Part shown: positions 24,008 to 31,366 of the stretch, one piece after another | Numbering within the stretch: position 1 is the stretch's first letter | How the letters are laid out: every line of letters begins with the position of its first letter | Origin: a virus | Length of the DNA stretch: 59,977 bases | Reading direction: 5' to 3' (one strand) | IMG/VR virus record: IMGVR_UViG_3300042876_000659 | Coordinates: 1-59,977 of that record | The notes under the pieces: generated by a model | What the model saw: only the letters and a program-made list of their open reading frames with translations | Told to the model about the DNA's origin: nothing | Database searches by the model: none | Position numbers and translations under genes: made by a program

Positions 24008-24883
24008 ATGCAGAAACAACTCTCAGTACCGACCCTATCACTACCCTGGCTCTCGATGAGCAGGATCAAACTGATCGCGCTGGCAATCCTGCTCCTGGCC
24101 GTCCTGCCGATTCTATACACAGACGTCTCGACCAACCACGGGTGGGACGATTGGACCCAGAGCTACAGGCCTGCCGCCCTGACCTTGCTCCATGGCGGAT
24201 CTCCCTACGGGTCAACTTACTACAATGCACCCTGGACACTGCTGCCGCTCCTGCCGCTGGCGCTGCTGCCGTACCCCCTGGGGCGGTTTCTTTTCTGCGT
24301 CGTGAGTTTCGCCGGCTTCGCGTTGATCGCGCGCAGACTGACATCCCATCCGATTTCCATCATCCTTTTCCTGACCTCGGCCCCCGTGTTGTTCTGCCTG
24401 GATCAGGGGAATATCGACTGGCTGCCGATGCTGGGCTTTGTTCTGCCAGCTCCATTCGCCATCATCTTTGCTGCCATGAAGCCCCAGCTTGGGGCAGGCA
24501 TCGTATTGTATTGGTTATTTGTATTCTGGGGTCAGGGAGGCGCGCGCCAAGTGATCAGGAACTTCCTTCCGGTGTCCTTGCTCCTCGCTGCTTCAGTTGT
24601 GTTCTATGGATTATGGCCATTGCATTTCTCCCTTAAGGCGGTGGTGGGTTGGAACGTGTCCCCCTTCCCGTATTTGCTGCCCCTGGGAGTCTTCCTGGTT
24701 GCGCGGGCCGTTCGTCGACAACAGGCGGCGCCTGCGATGGCCGCGGGTATATTCTTTGCGCCATATTTCTCCCTGCTTTCCCTTTCTGCTCTCCTGGCCT
24801 CGCTCCTCGAGCGGCCCAGGGTTCTAGCCGCGGCCTGGGCGATCTTGTGGATCTGCGCGGGGTTGTTTATGATCCTTAAATAA
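24008..24883 (+). CDS. Membrane glycosyltransferase-like protein (GT87/DUF2029-type, short)
   Basis: About 291 residues with seven or eight hydrophobic segments. The first segment (KLIALAILLLAVLPILY) is followed by a periplasmic loop holding DVSTNHGWDDWTQSYRPAALTLLHGGSPYG, which matches the acidic first loop of polyprenyl-phosphate-sugar GT-C enzymes; YNAPWTLLPLLPLALLPY and FAAMKPQLGAGIVLYW follow, also GT87-like. It is shorter than usual (about 400). It should move a sugar from a lipid carrier to host surface glycan, a way to change phage receptors. Upstream GTG 24005 is possible. Confidence 0.7.
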   Translation: MQKQLSVPTLSLPWLSMSRIKLIALAILLLAVLPILYTDVSTNHGWDDWTQSYRPAALTLLHGGSPYGSTYYNAPWTLLPLLPLALLPYPLGRFLFCVVSFAGFALIARRLTSHPISIILFLTSAPVLFCLDQGNIDWLPMLGFVLPAPFAIIFAAMKPQLGAGIVLYWLFVFWGQGGARQVIRNFLPVSLLLAASVVFYGLWPLHFSLKAVVGWNVSPFPYLLPLGVFLVARAVRRQQAAPAMAAGIFFAPYFSLLSLSALLASLLERPRVLAAAWAILWICAGLFMILK

Positions 24884-24889
24884 AAAGTC

Positions 24890-24947
24890 GGAGATCTCCA
24901 CACATAAAGCCCTCGTGGAGATCTCCCGGGTGCTCTTATCGAGCACC
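24890..24947. terminator. Twin hairpins after the glycosyltransferase gene
   Basis: First hairpin: 12-bp perfect arms 24890-24901 and 24915-24926 (GGAGATCTCCAC), each arm itself containing the palindrome GGAGATCTCC. Second: GGTGCTC 24929-24935 with GAGCACC 24941-24947. The leftward strand has a T-run after the first stem, so termination may be mainly leftward. Confidence 0.6.
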
Positions 24948-25058
24948 ATTGCTGCATAAAGCAGCCGACAGTCAGCGCTGAGCCAGATGACGGGCAAGGT
25001 CCTCTGGCTCTTCTATTTTAATACACACGAGTCTAAAAAGCAACACCTGTTGTCTAAC

Positions 25059-25072
25059 GTTTCCACGGAAAC
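25059..25072. repeat. Dispersed parS/NBS-like palindrome, copy 6
   Basis: GTTTCCACGGAAAC with perfect arms, in the non-coding space 29 nt before the FkbM start. Confidence 0.92.
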
Positions 25073-25100
25073 GGCTGGTAGAATTGGGAGAGATTGCCTC

Positions 25101-26042
25101 ATGCTTACTTCGTTCTTGGAACTCTACGCGTCGAGCACGGGGATTCCACACTTGCTCCTACGGGCGGCCTGGGAAGGAATCCGCCGCGCGGGCATGCTGG
25201 TGGGCGATCCTTCCTATGAGGCGGTGATCCACGGAAAACGAATTCGCCTGCCAATCTCCCATAAGTTGCCGCTCTATGTGGCCAATCATCCCTATTACGA
25301 TACACTGCCCATCCGGCTCTCGACCTATCTGCACCGGACCCGCGGGCCTTTGACCATGATCGATGTGGGTGCCAACGTCGGCGACACGATCGTGGCTTGC
25401 CATCAGGCGCCCGAAGATCGGTTCCTGGCCATCGAAGCTCATTCCTTCTTCGTGAAGGATCTCCGCCGGAACGGCGCGCAGATTCCCAACCTGGTCATCG
25501 TCGAGGCTCTCTGCTCCGCCGAGGATTCGGAATCGACCGCAGTCCGTCTTAATTCCGCCAATGGTACCGCGCAGGTTGCAGGCGCCAGCACAGGCCGACC
25601 GATCCCGCGGAAGAAACTGGATACCATCGTTTCAGAGCATTCGGAATTTTCCACCTGCAACTTCCTGAAGGTCGACACGGATGGCAGCGACTTCGAGGTG
25701 TTGCGCGGCAGCCAGGACCTGATCGCCCGGGCCCGGCCGGTGGTGTACTTCGAGTGTGATGTCTTCGATAACGAGGACTACCTCGACGATTTCTTTCAGA
25801 CCATGGAATTTTTCAAGAGCGTGGGATATATGTCTGTGGTCGCATACGACAACCTGGGCTATCTGTTCCAGGTGTTCCCAGTCGACCAACATGAACAATT
25901 CCGCCAGGCACTGGAGTATCAGTTGCTGAGCAAGTTTGGCTACTTCGATCTCCTGGTCCTGGATGAGTCGTGCCAGGATTTTGTTGATCTGGAACTGACT
26001 TATTTTTCCCGGATCATCGCCGATCGAGGGAAAAGTCCGTAA
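25101..26042 (+). CDS. FkbM-family methyltransferase
   Basis: A 313-aa SAM-dependent methyltransferase. Motif I is MIDVGANVGDTIVA, followed by FLAIEAHSFFVKDLRRNG (motif II), then LKVDTDGSDFEVLRGSQ, the FkbM-type post-motif with the catalytic-looking D-x-D-G. These enzymes O-methylate sugars and are frequent in surface-glycan loci. Start taken at ATG 25101 behind GGGAGAGA; the longer frame from 24987 includes palindrome copy 6 and is less likely. It probably methylates a sugar made with the neighbouring membrane transferase. Confidence 0.85.
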   Translation: MLTSFLELYASSTGIPHLLLRAAWEGIRRAGMLVGDPSYEAVIHGKRIRLPISHKLPLYVANHPYYDTLPIRLSTYLHRTRGPLTMIDVGANVGDTIVACHQAPEDRFLAIEAHSFFVKDLRRNGAQIPNLVIVEALCSAEDSESTAVRLNSANGTAQVAGASTGRPIPRKKLDTIVSEHSEFSTCNFLKVDTDGSDFEVLRGSQDLIARARPVVYFECDVFDNEDYLDDFFQTMEFFKSVGYMSVVAYDNLGYLFQVFPVDQHEQFRQALEYQLLSKFGYFDLLVLDESCQDFVDLELTYFSRIIADRGKSP

Positions 26043-26046
26043 GATT

Positions 26047-26274
26047 TTATTCCTGCAGGGTGGCGATCCATTCGATATAAAACTCCCCCTCCTCATGCCC
26101 TGAATAACTGATCTTGAACCGCTTGAGCACAGTGCCTTCGGCATCCACCCAGCCCGCCTCGAGCAAGCGGGCTTCCAGGGAATCCATCCCGACGGCTGCC
26201 AGGTGGTCCGCCTCCGTGGGCGGCCGGTCCAGGGGAATGCGCAGGATGATCTGGGGCTTGGGAGTCGGGTTCAT
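26047..26274 (-). CDS. Small hypothetical protein downstream of the recombinase
   Basis: A 75-aa acidic protein behind AAGGAGAAGAG. Sequence such as PQIILRIPLDRPPTEADHLAAVGMDSLEARLLEAGW and FKISYSGHEEGEFYIEW suggests a small alpha-beta fold. It ends 4 nt from the FkbM stop, so the two operons converge. No recognisable motif; it may be a directionality factor only by position next to a serine recombinase. Confidence 0.65.
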   Translation of the reverse strand: MNPTPKPQIILRIPLDRPPTEADHLAAVGMDSLEARLLEAGWVDAEGTVLKRFKISYSGHEEGEFYIEWIATLQE

Positions 26275-26362
26275 CTCTTCTCCTTGATCAAGGCATGCTC
26301 TCGGATGTATTTGATTAACCGAGGTCGTACCACTTTTCCAATGAACGTTCGGGTGCGGACAC

Positions 26363-27790
26363 TCAATCCTGCCACACCACGATCGCCTGGTCGCCCATCA
26401 CTACGATCTTCCTGATCAGCTTCTGGAGCTGCGCGTTGAGTTTGCCGGGATCGATCACTTCGAGCAACTCAGGCAGATCGTCGAGGTGTAACTCCTCCCG
26501 TTGTTCCTGACGCTCCAGCCAGTTCGCTTCTTCCTGCCTGGCGCGAGTCATTTTTTGCAAGACCTCTTCCATGCTGGTTTCGATCTTCGCGATCTCCCGG
26601 GCTGCCTCGTCGGCCTTGTAGATCCTGGACCGATAGCCATCCTGGATCAGTGTGCGCGCATCCTCCAGTTCCTTGCGTTGACGTTCGAACGGCGCCAGGT
26701 CCAGGGGCTCGTGCGGCGCGCTCTGGTGCTCCCGGAACTGGGTGACCACGGCATTCGCCAGGAACTGGAGGGCCGGCTCATACCGCATGGCCCAGTGCTT
26801 GCGGGTCGTGTCGCAGCCCAGGTATTCCCAGGGTGGCTTGCCGCTCTTGCGCAGCTTCTTCCCGCAGATCCCGCAGACGGGAATGCCGCTGAAGGGATAG
26901 CGCGCCTGGTAGAACCGCTTCCCCTCCAGACGACGCTTCGCCTCGGCCACCAGGGCGTAATAGGTCTCCTCGTCCCACAGCGGCTCATGCTTTCCCTGGC
27001 CCAGTTTCCACTCCGCGCGCGGTGCCGGCAGGCGGTGACGCTGATAACCAAATCGCACGATGCCGGCATTGTAGGGATTTAATAAAATCCGTTTCACATC
27101 AACACGATTCCATTTCTGCGTGCGGCGAGGCTTGATCCCGGAAGTGTCCGCGTAGAGAGCGATCTCTGTATATGTTTTTCCGGCGAGCATCATGTCCTTC
27201 ATCGCCCTAAGTAGGGCCGCCTTCTCAGGCACCAGCTGGGCCGGCTGGTTCTTCCCATTCAGGCGGTAGCCGAACGCCAGGCTTAAAGGGTGCAAGCCGC
27301 GCTCAACCCTCGCCGGGATGCCCAGATCCCAGCCCCGGCGGATCTTGTTGATCCGATAGGTCTGGAGGATCCCCTGGATGTGCATATTGATATTGCCGCT
27401 TTCATCCCCGTACGGGTTGTAGGTCTGCGGATCGTAGAGCGTGCCGGATTGGCGCGCGGAGTAGATCTGTTTCTTGAGCTTGCGAAAGCGGGTGTAAAGG
27501 AGCAGACCCAGATCTCCGAGCCGATCCCAGTTATCGACCATGAGCACATCATAACAATCCTTCTCTGCATCCTGGACCGCTGTCTGAAGCGCCGGGATGG
27601 CGGCCATGGCTTCCGCCAGGCTGTCGTAGCCGGACCGGCTGTACCCGTCGAAAGTATAACAGGCGGTCTCCGCGCCCTGGTATTGTTGGATCACGCGCCG
27701 GCAGGTGCGGATCTGGTCCGGGATGGATTGTCGCTCTTCAGTGGCTTGCGCGGCCGAACTGACGCCGGCCAGGATGGCAAAGCGGATCAT
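26363..27790 (-). CDS. Large serine recombinase (integrase-like) with substituted active-site arginines
   Basis: A 475-aa protein with serine-recombinase architecture: N-terminal catalytic domain with S11 in GVSSAAQATEERQSIPDQI, a recombinase domain about 150-260, a zinc ribbon (PVCGICGKKL, then a third C in YLGCDTTR) and a C-terminal coiled coil with E/R/K heptads. It would catalyse strand exchange through a 5'-phosphoserine link between attP and attB. Odd: the arginine that normally precedes V-S (R8 of resolvases) is G9, and the R in DRLGR is replaced (DRLGDL). Either this branch tolerates it or catalysis is altered. Overlaps the 58-aa gene by ATGA. Confidence 0.85.
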   Translation of the reverse strand: MIRFAILAGVSSAAQATEERQSIPDQIRTCRRVIQQYQGAETACYTFDGYSRSGYDSLAEAMAAIPALQTAVQDAEKDCYDVLMVDNWDRLGDLGLLLYTRFRKLKKQIYSARQSGTLYDPQTYNPYGDESGNINMHIQGILQTYRINKIRRGWDLGIPARVERGLHPLSLAFGYRLNGKNQPAQLVPEKAALLRAMKDMMLAGKTYTEIALYADTSGIKPRRTQKWNRVDVKRILLNPYNAGIVRFGYQRHRLPAPRAEWKLGQGKHEPLWDEETYYALVAEAKRRLEGKRFYQARYPFSGIPVCGICGKKLRKSGKPPWEYLGCDTTRKHWAMRYEPALQFLANAVVTQFREHQSAPHEPLDLAPFERQRKELEDARTLIQDGYRSRIYKADEAAREIAKIETSMEEVLQKMTRARQEEANWLERQEQREELHLDDLPELLEVIDPGKLNAQLQKLIRKIVVMGDQAIVVWQD

Positions 27791-27963
27791 GGACTGAGGA
27801 ACTGGATCAGGGAGGTCAGGGTGGTGAGCGCGTCCTCCAGGATGGTGAGATAGATCTGCCAGACCACCCGCACGCCAAAAGACATCGTTTCGGTGGAAAC
27901 GGTCCGCCGCGCGGCCAGGAGCTGGGTAAATGTATGGTGGTCCTGCTGGAGCGTGTCGAGCAT
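27787..27963 (-). CDS. Small protein preceding the recombinase
   Basis: A 58-aa protein from ATG 27963, behind AGGAGAGTATTTC, ending in an ATGA overlap with the recombinase gene. It starts MLDTLQQDHHTFTQLLAARR, then VSTET encoded by palindrome copy 7, then a hydrophobic helix (VRVVWQIYLTILEDALTTL). It could be a membrane-bound or coiled-coil partner; no function known. Confidence 0.65.
   Translation of the reverse strand: MLDTLQQDHHTFTQLLAARRTVSTETMSFGVRVVWQIYLTILEDALTTLTSLIQFLSP
27887..27900. repeat. Dispersed parS/NBS-like palindrome, copy 7
   Basis: GTTTCGGTGGAAAC, one mismatch, read on the minus strand as VSTET. It lies only 108 bp from copy 8, the closest pair in the genome. Confidence 0.8.
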
Positions 27964-27994
27964 GAAATACTCTCCTATTTCACCCAGTGGGCCC

Positions 27995-28008
27995 GTTTCC
28001 ACGGAAAC
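27995..28008. repeat. Dispersed parS/NBS-like palindrome, copy 8
   Basis: GTTTCCACGGAAAC with perfect arms, in the space between the lipoprotein gene and the 58-aa gene. Confidence 0.9.
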
Positions 28009-28030
28009 AGTAATGTGGGATATGAGATCA

Positions 28031-28591
28031 TCAATACTTCAACTCATCCGGCAATGGCTCATTCTTATGGTCGGATAAGTCTACTTGAAACCGATAATCA
28101 CCACCCATGCTGTCTAAATAATTATCGTGAGGTCCAACGATCACAACGGTCATACTCTGGAGATCTTCAAACTTGGCTCGCCGAAGGCCGAACCAGAGAT
28201 GTCCAATCTTGGTGACGGCTGGCAGGATTTCCCCTCCCAGCGGATCTCCGCCGGCGCCAAGCAGCGCAACATCGAAAAGATTGACCTGCTCTCCGTCCAC
28301 GACCACATGTCCTTGATCGGGATAAACATTCATGCTTTGGGCGGTATTGTTTTTGATCAGGAAGATCAATTCGCCAATGACTGGCTTGTCTTGAAAGTAT
28401 GGCGCTTTTAGAAACTCGTCGTCGAATACACCCTGCTTTGCAAACAACACTCGAGCAATTTCGATGGTCACTCCCCCACTGTCCAGGGCCTGTACGTGAT
28501 TCCAGGCGTAGACATCGCGGGACTTCCCGGTCAGGCTGCAAGCGCTCAGCAGAAGGCTCAGTGTCAAAAGCATAGGAATAATTCTTCGCAT
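28031..28591 (-). CDS. Lipoprotein, probable lysogenic conversion gene
   Basis: About 186 residues beginning MRRIIPMLLTLSLLLSACS: a basic start, a hydrophobic core and the lipobox LSAC, so the mature protein is anchored by a lipid on the outside of the cytoplasmic membrane. The rest is beta-rich (VTIEIARVLFAKQG, KPVIGELIFLIKNNTAQSMNVYPDQGHVVVDGEQV), like domains of the DUF4352 type that bind surface partners. ATG 28591 follows GGGAG. It lies between repressor and recombinase, where prophages often keep superinfection-exclusion genes. Confidence 0.8.
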   Translation of the reverse strand: MRRIIPMLLTLSLLLSACSLTGKSRDVYAWNHVQALDSGGVTIEIARVLFAKQGVFDDEFLKAPYFQDKPVIGELIFLIKNNTAQSMNVYPDQGHVVVDGEQVNLFDVALLGAGGDPLGGEILPAVTKIGHLWFGLRRAKFEDLQSMTVVIVGPHDNYLDSMGGDYRFQVDLSDHKNEPLPDELKY

Positions 28592-28604
28592 TATCAATCT
28601 CCCA

Positions 28605-28919
28605 TTACCTCACCCAGTGGACCCGCCGGCGCGGGATCAACCAATACACCATATACAAGTTAAGAAAGATGGCCAACGTACCGCCCCACATCACAGCCCA
28701 AAAGATGAATTGGACCGGCTCCAGGAGAGCCATGCTGCCAAAGAACAGAAGGAAGAACAGCACGCGCTCAGGTCGCCGCGGCCGATTGAATCGACCTACC
28801 CAATGAATGCGCGAACGTCGCGAGCTTGTGAAACGACTGAAGAATACAAAGCTACTACAGAGGAGGGTAATAAGACGCCGGCGCCAGTGGACGGTGACCT
28901 GGATAAGTATATGCTTCAT
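28605..28919 (-). CDS. Small membrane protein of the immunity operon
   Basis: A 104-aa protein with an extremely basic N-terminal half (about 50 residues, TSSRRSRIHWVGRFNRPRRP) and two membrane helices at the C-terminus (VLFFLLFFGSMALLEPVQFIF and FWAVMWGGTLAIFLNLYMVYWL). Ends again in RRR. It starts 15 nt after the repressor stop behind AAAGG and so should be co-transcribed with it. Probably a prophage membrane protein acting in superinfection exclusion; not demonstrated. Confidence 0.72.
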   Translation of the reverse strand: MKHILIQVTVHWRRRLITLLCSSFVFFSRFTSSRRSRIHWVGRFNRPRRPERVLFFLLFFGSMALLEPVQFIFWAVMWGGTLAIFLNLYMVYWLIPRRRVHWVR

Positions 28920-28933
28920 TGAGACCTTTGATG

Positions 28934-29317
28934 TTAAGGCGTAGAGGTTTTGGGTTTTTTCTGTTTGGCTTTCCTTCGATCAGCTTCTTCCCCTTCAAGC
29001 ATTGAAACAATAAACCGTTCTGCAACAGCGCGAAGTCCAGGGGACATCTGACTCAGCTTGTGAGACATCTCATCTACCCAGGGATCATCCTTCTCGGGCG
29101 GCAAGATGCCGGCCGCGCGAAAGACCTGCTCTGGGGGCAATCTCAATGCTTGAGCAATGGCGGTCGCTGTTCGTTTTCCGACCTGGCGCTGCCCAGAGAT
29201 AATTTCACTGATTGCAGATCTACTGACTTTCGCCGCGCGCGCCAAGTCCGCCTGACTCCATTTCCTATTCTCCAGCATAAGCAACAGCCATTCACTAAAT
29301 GAGATCAATGTGTTCAC
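28934..29317 (-). CDS. XRE-family repressor
   Basis: A 127-aa protein with a classic XRE/Cro-type helix-turn-helix at residues 10-65 (WSQADLARAAKVSRSAISEIISGQRQVGKR as helix 2-turn-helix 3), followed by FRAAGILPPE and an acidic helical tail ending in lysines. It starts with GTG 29317, 8 nt after CATAAT, so its mRNA may be leaderless like lambda cI. It faces away from the rightward promoter across an operator-rich region. It is the best candidate for the phage immunity repressor. Confidence 0.85.
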   Translation of the reverse strand: MNTLISFSEWLLLMLENRKWSQADLARAAKVSRSAISEIISGQRQVGKRTATAIAQALRLPPEQVFRAAGILPPEKDDPWVDEMSHKLSQMSPGLRAVAERFIVSMLEGEEADRRKAKQKKPKTSTP

Positions 29318-29440
29318 TGTTTTGGATTATGCCTTTGACGTTGTTCCAATTGGTGAATAAGTTGCTCCAAAACACTTGACAACCTGATAAGATGATAGTA
29401 TTATTCGGGTGTTCCTGTTTTGGAACTAGTTGTTCCAAAG
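29318..29440. promoter_or_regulatory. Divergent promoter/operator region (immunity switch)
   Basis: Rightward: TTGACA 29376-29381, 17-nt spacer, TATTAT 29399-29404. Leftward: CATAAT (29326-29331 complement) 8 nt before the repressor GTG. Operator-like elements: perfect inverted repeat TTTGGAAC-N5-GTTCCAAA at 29419-29439, with related single boxes GTTCCAAT at 29343, GCTCCAAA at 29364 and GTTCC at 29411. A repressor bound here would cover both promoters. Confidence 0.85.
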
Positions 29441-29485
29441 TGTAACCAAACCAATTTCAATCAGTCATGTAGAAGAGGCACCTAA

Positions 29486-29713
29486 ATGGATCAAGAGAAG
29501 AAAGAGATCAAGGTTGTGAAGTCATATAGCCTGCCCCCCTCCCAGATTGCCTGGCTGCGGAAACAAGCCCTGGAAGAGTCGACACCAGAGCAGACTATGT
29601 CTGCCAGCGCTGTGCTCGAGCGCATCATTGACGAAGCCATGCACGAATCCGAGCAATCCCCCTCTGAAAAAAAAAGAACCGCGGCAAGCGCGCGGATAGT
29701 CATGGTGGCGTAG
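29486..29713 (+). CDS. Small early DNA-binding protein, RHH-like (Cro position)
   Basis: A 75-aa protein, the first rightward gene after the operators, behind AGAAGAGG. Pattern IKVVKSYSLPPSQIAWLRKQALEES then SASAVLERIIDEAMH looks like a CopG/RHH-type strand-helix-helix unit. Its place opposite the repressor is that of Cro or an anti-repressor. Charged C-terminus (EKKRTAASARI). Function is inferred from position. Confidence 0.7.
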   Translation: MDQEKKEIKVVKSYSLPPSQIAWLRKQALEESTPEQTMSASAVLERIIDEAMHESEQSPSEKKRTAASARIVMVA

Positions 29714-29720
29714 GCTCGAA

Positions 29721-29891
29721 ATGCTGAAGTACGTCACTCCCCGCTCATCCTCAATAGGCACACCCAACCCCCGCGCGATGCGTGAGCTGTTGGACTTCCT
29801 ATGGCAGGCCCGCCAGCTGCTGGCTGCGCGGAAAGCCCTGGCCGAGTCGAAGAGCCAGGACCAAGCCAAGTCGATTGTCGTCAAAAACTGA
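29721..29891 (+). CDS. Small hypothetical protein (56 aa)
   Basis: A short gene 7 nt after the previous stop. It encodes a helical peptide beginning MLKYVTPRSSSIGTPNPRAM and continuing as RELLDFLWQARQLLAARKAL with an acidic, Q/S/K-rich end. The composition and clean spacing to the next gene (11 nt) support translation; the ribosome site is weak. Confidence 0.5.
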   Translation: MLKYVTPRSSSIGTPNPRAMRELLDFLWQARQLLAARKALAESKSQDQAKSIVVKN

Positions 29892-29902
29892 TCGGAGTTC
29901 CC

Positions 29903-30220
29903 ATGCGTAGCAGCCACCTGCATCTCACCCCCACCCATTCATCCATCTATGAATTTATTGTTAAATTCAAAATGACCCATGACGGCATTGCGCCATCGGT
30001 CCTGGAGATTGGAAAAGCATGCGGGATCTCTTCCACAAGCATGGTGCGGTATCACTTGAACAGGCTTGTCCTTTTTGGAATGATCAAGGTCGACTATGCG
30101 GGCAAGAGCAGGATGATCTCCATCCCAGGGGCTCGCTGGATCCCGCCATCAAACGGTGAAGTCTCCCCAGTCGATCGGGCGGAGCGCGTGCATGTATCGG
30201 GTTCATCCACCAAAGCGTAA
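29903..30220 (+). CDS. LexA-type winged-helix protein (DNA-binding domain only)
   Basis: About 105 residues from ATG 29903 behind GGAG. Residues 8-75 match the LexA N-terminal domain: YEFIVKFKMTHDGIAPSVLEIGKACGISSTSMVRYHLNRLVLFGMIKV, with the helix-turn-helix in the middle and a short wing. LexA's protease domain is absent. It likely binds an operator-like site and could act as a second regulator or anti-SOS element. The next gene starts 16 nt later. Confidence 0.78.
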   Translation: MRSSHLHLTPTHSSIYEFIVKFKMTHDGIAPSVLEIGKACGISSTSMVRYHLNRLVLFGMIKVDYAGKSRMISIPGARWIPPSNGEVSPVDRAERVHVSGSSTKA

Positions 30221-30236
30221 TTCAAAGGAAATCTCA

Positions 30237-30593
30237 ATGCAACAAATAGACCCGAATCAGACGGTTTTTAGCTTGACCCTCGCCGGCGAGTTTATCTTTG
30301 GCGTATTGTTTGCCGTCCTTGTTCGTTGGGCGTCTAACCGGAAGGTGGTTGGTCAAACGGCTTTTGCAGTCATTCTTGGTGTAACGGCCACTCTGTTGAT
30401 AAGCATTCCTGTTTTTGGTTTCAACATTATTGCCCTGTTGTTCCCCTGCTTTATTGCGAGTGGCGGCCCAATGGTAGCAGAATATCTGCTAAGGGTCCAA
30501 AAGGAAATTGACAGCGATCAGAAAAAAGCCAAAGACCTAGCCAAGGACTTGCTCAATGACCGACAAACCAGCGATCGGGAAAAACCTATATAA
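30237..30593 (+). CDS. Small membrane protein
   Basis: About 118 residues from ATG 30237 behind AAAGGAAAT. Three hydrophobic segments (EFIFGVLFAVLVRWA, TAFAVILGVTATLLISIPVF, IIALLFPCFIASGG) followed by a charged helix (EKEIDSDQKKAKDLAKDLLND). Topology leaves the charged helix in the cytoplasm. The ending overlaps the next gene by 38 nt. Function unknown; phage membrane proteins here may affect host energetics or exclusion. Confidence 0.7.
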   Translation: MQQIDPNQTVFSLTLAGEFIFGVLFAVLVRWASNRKVVGQTAFAVILGVTATLLISIPVFGFNIIALLFPCFIASGGPMVAEYLLRVQKEIDSDQKKAKDLAKDLLNDRQTSDREKPI

Positions 30594-30804
30594 CGAGGCG
30601 CTGGTCCGGGGCCGACACTCAGCCAGTGCTGCAAGGGAAGCACTTAGGCGCTTGATCGACGAACAACCCGGGCCGCAAACGACGAGTCTTTTGATAGCCA
30701 AGGTAGCACTCTCCATCGCTCAACTCGAAGCAGTGCTCAATGAACTGGATGAAATCGGAAGAAACGCAAAGATGAACGGAAGTACGAGAACAAAGAGACA
30801 ATGA
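30556..30804 (+). CDS. Small hypothetical helical protein
   Basis: An 82-aa protein overlapping the previous gene by 38 nt and the next by ATGA (30801-30804). Residues 20-70 read as two amphipathic helices (ASAAREALRRLIDEQP and LIAKVALSIAQLEAVLNELDEIGRN). It has the look of a small early regulator or adaptor; no domain recognised. Confidence 0.6.
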   Translation: MTDKPAIGKNLYNEALVRGRHSASAAREALRRLIDEQPGPQTTSLLIAKVALSIAQLEAVLNELDEIGRNAKMNGSTRTKRQ

Positions 30805-31268
30805 AAGAGATACCTCTCACGCAAGGCGAAGTCGCAAGAGTCTCAGACCATCGGTTTGATTATCTCAAACAGTATAGATGGTTCCCGAAACGTGAAGGCA
30901 ATACGATTTATGCGCGCCGCCAGGAAGGCAATAAGACAATCTTTATGCACTGCGAGATCATGAACGCTTCAGACGACGTGGAAGTGGATCACTGGGACGG
31001 TGATGGACTGAATAATGTCGACGAAAACCTGCGGGTCTGCACTGGCTCGCAAAACCAAGCAAATCGAAAACTTAACTCAAACAGCACATCTGGCTTCAAA
31101 GGCGTATCACTGACCGGTAATAGCTATAAAAACCGATACAAAGCCGAGATTAGAGTTTCAGGAAAGAAAATTTACTTGGGCTCCTTTGAAACCAAAGAAG
31201 ACGCTGCCCGCGCATACGACACTGCAGCCAAGGAACTTTTCGGCGAATTCGCCAGAACGAATTTTTAA
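30801..31268 (+). CDS. HNH endonuclease with AP2 DNA-binding domain (homing-type)
   Basis: A 155-aa protein. N-terminal part has the HNH core: FMHCEIMN, VEVDHWDGDGLNN and NLRVCTGSQNQANR. The C-terminal 60 residues are an AP2 domain (SGFKGVSLTGNSYKNRYKAEIRVSGKKIYLGSFETKEDAARAYDTAAK). This pair is typical of free-standing phage homing endonucleases. ATGA overlap with the previous gene shows that it is in the operon. It copies itself by cutting intact alleles of its insertion site. Confidence 0.9.
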   Translation: MKEIPLTQGEVARVSDHRFDYLKQYRWFPKREGNTIYARRQEGNKTIFMHCEIMNASDDVEVDHWDGDGLNNVDENLRVCTGSQNQANRKLNSNSTSGFKGVSLTGNSYKNRYKAEIRVSGKKIYLGSFETKEDAARAYDTAAKELFGEFARTNF

Positions 31269-31278
31269 ATAAATATCA

Positions 31279-31339
31279 GTGACCTGGTTGTGACAGGTCA
31301 CAGACGGTGCCTAAGAAATTTTGCGACTCCTTGGGCACC
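31279..31339 (+). terminator. Two adjacent hairpins, attenuator-like
   Basis: GTGACCTG 31279-31286 pairs with CAGGTCAC 31294-31301; then 31306-31315 pairs with 31330-31339 (10 bp, one G-T). A moderate T-rich end (TCCATTTTATC) follows. Located between the homing gene and the next gene start at 31367, so it may partly terminate transcription. Confidence 0.6.
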
Positions 31340-31366
31340 TCCATTTTATCAGATTTGGAGGCTTAC

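Noticed and set aside
26275-26362. attP site next to the serine recombinase
   Set aside because: A plausible place, but I see no repeat or palindrome core that would allow naming a site.
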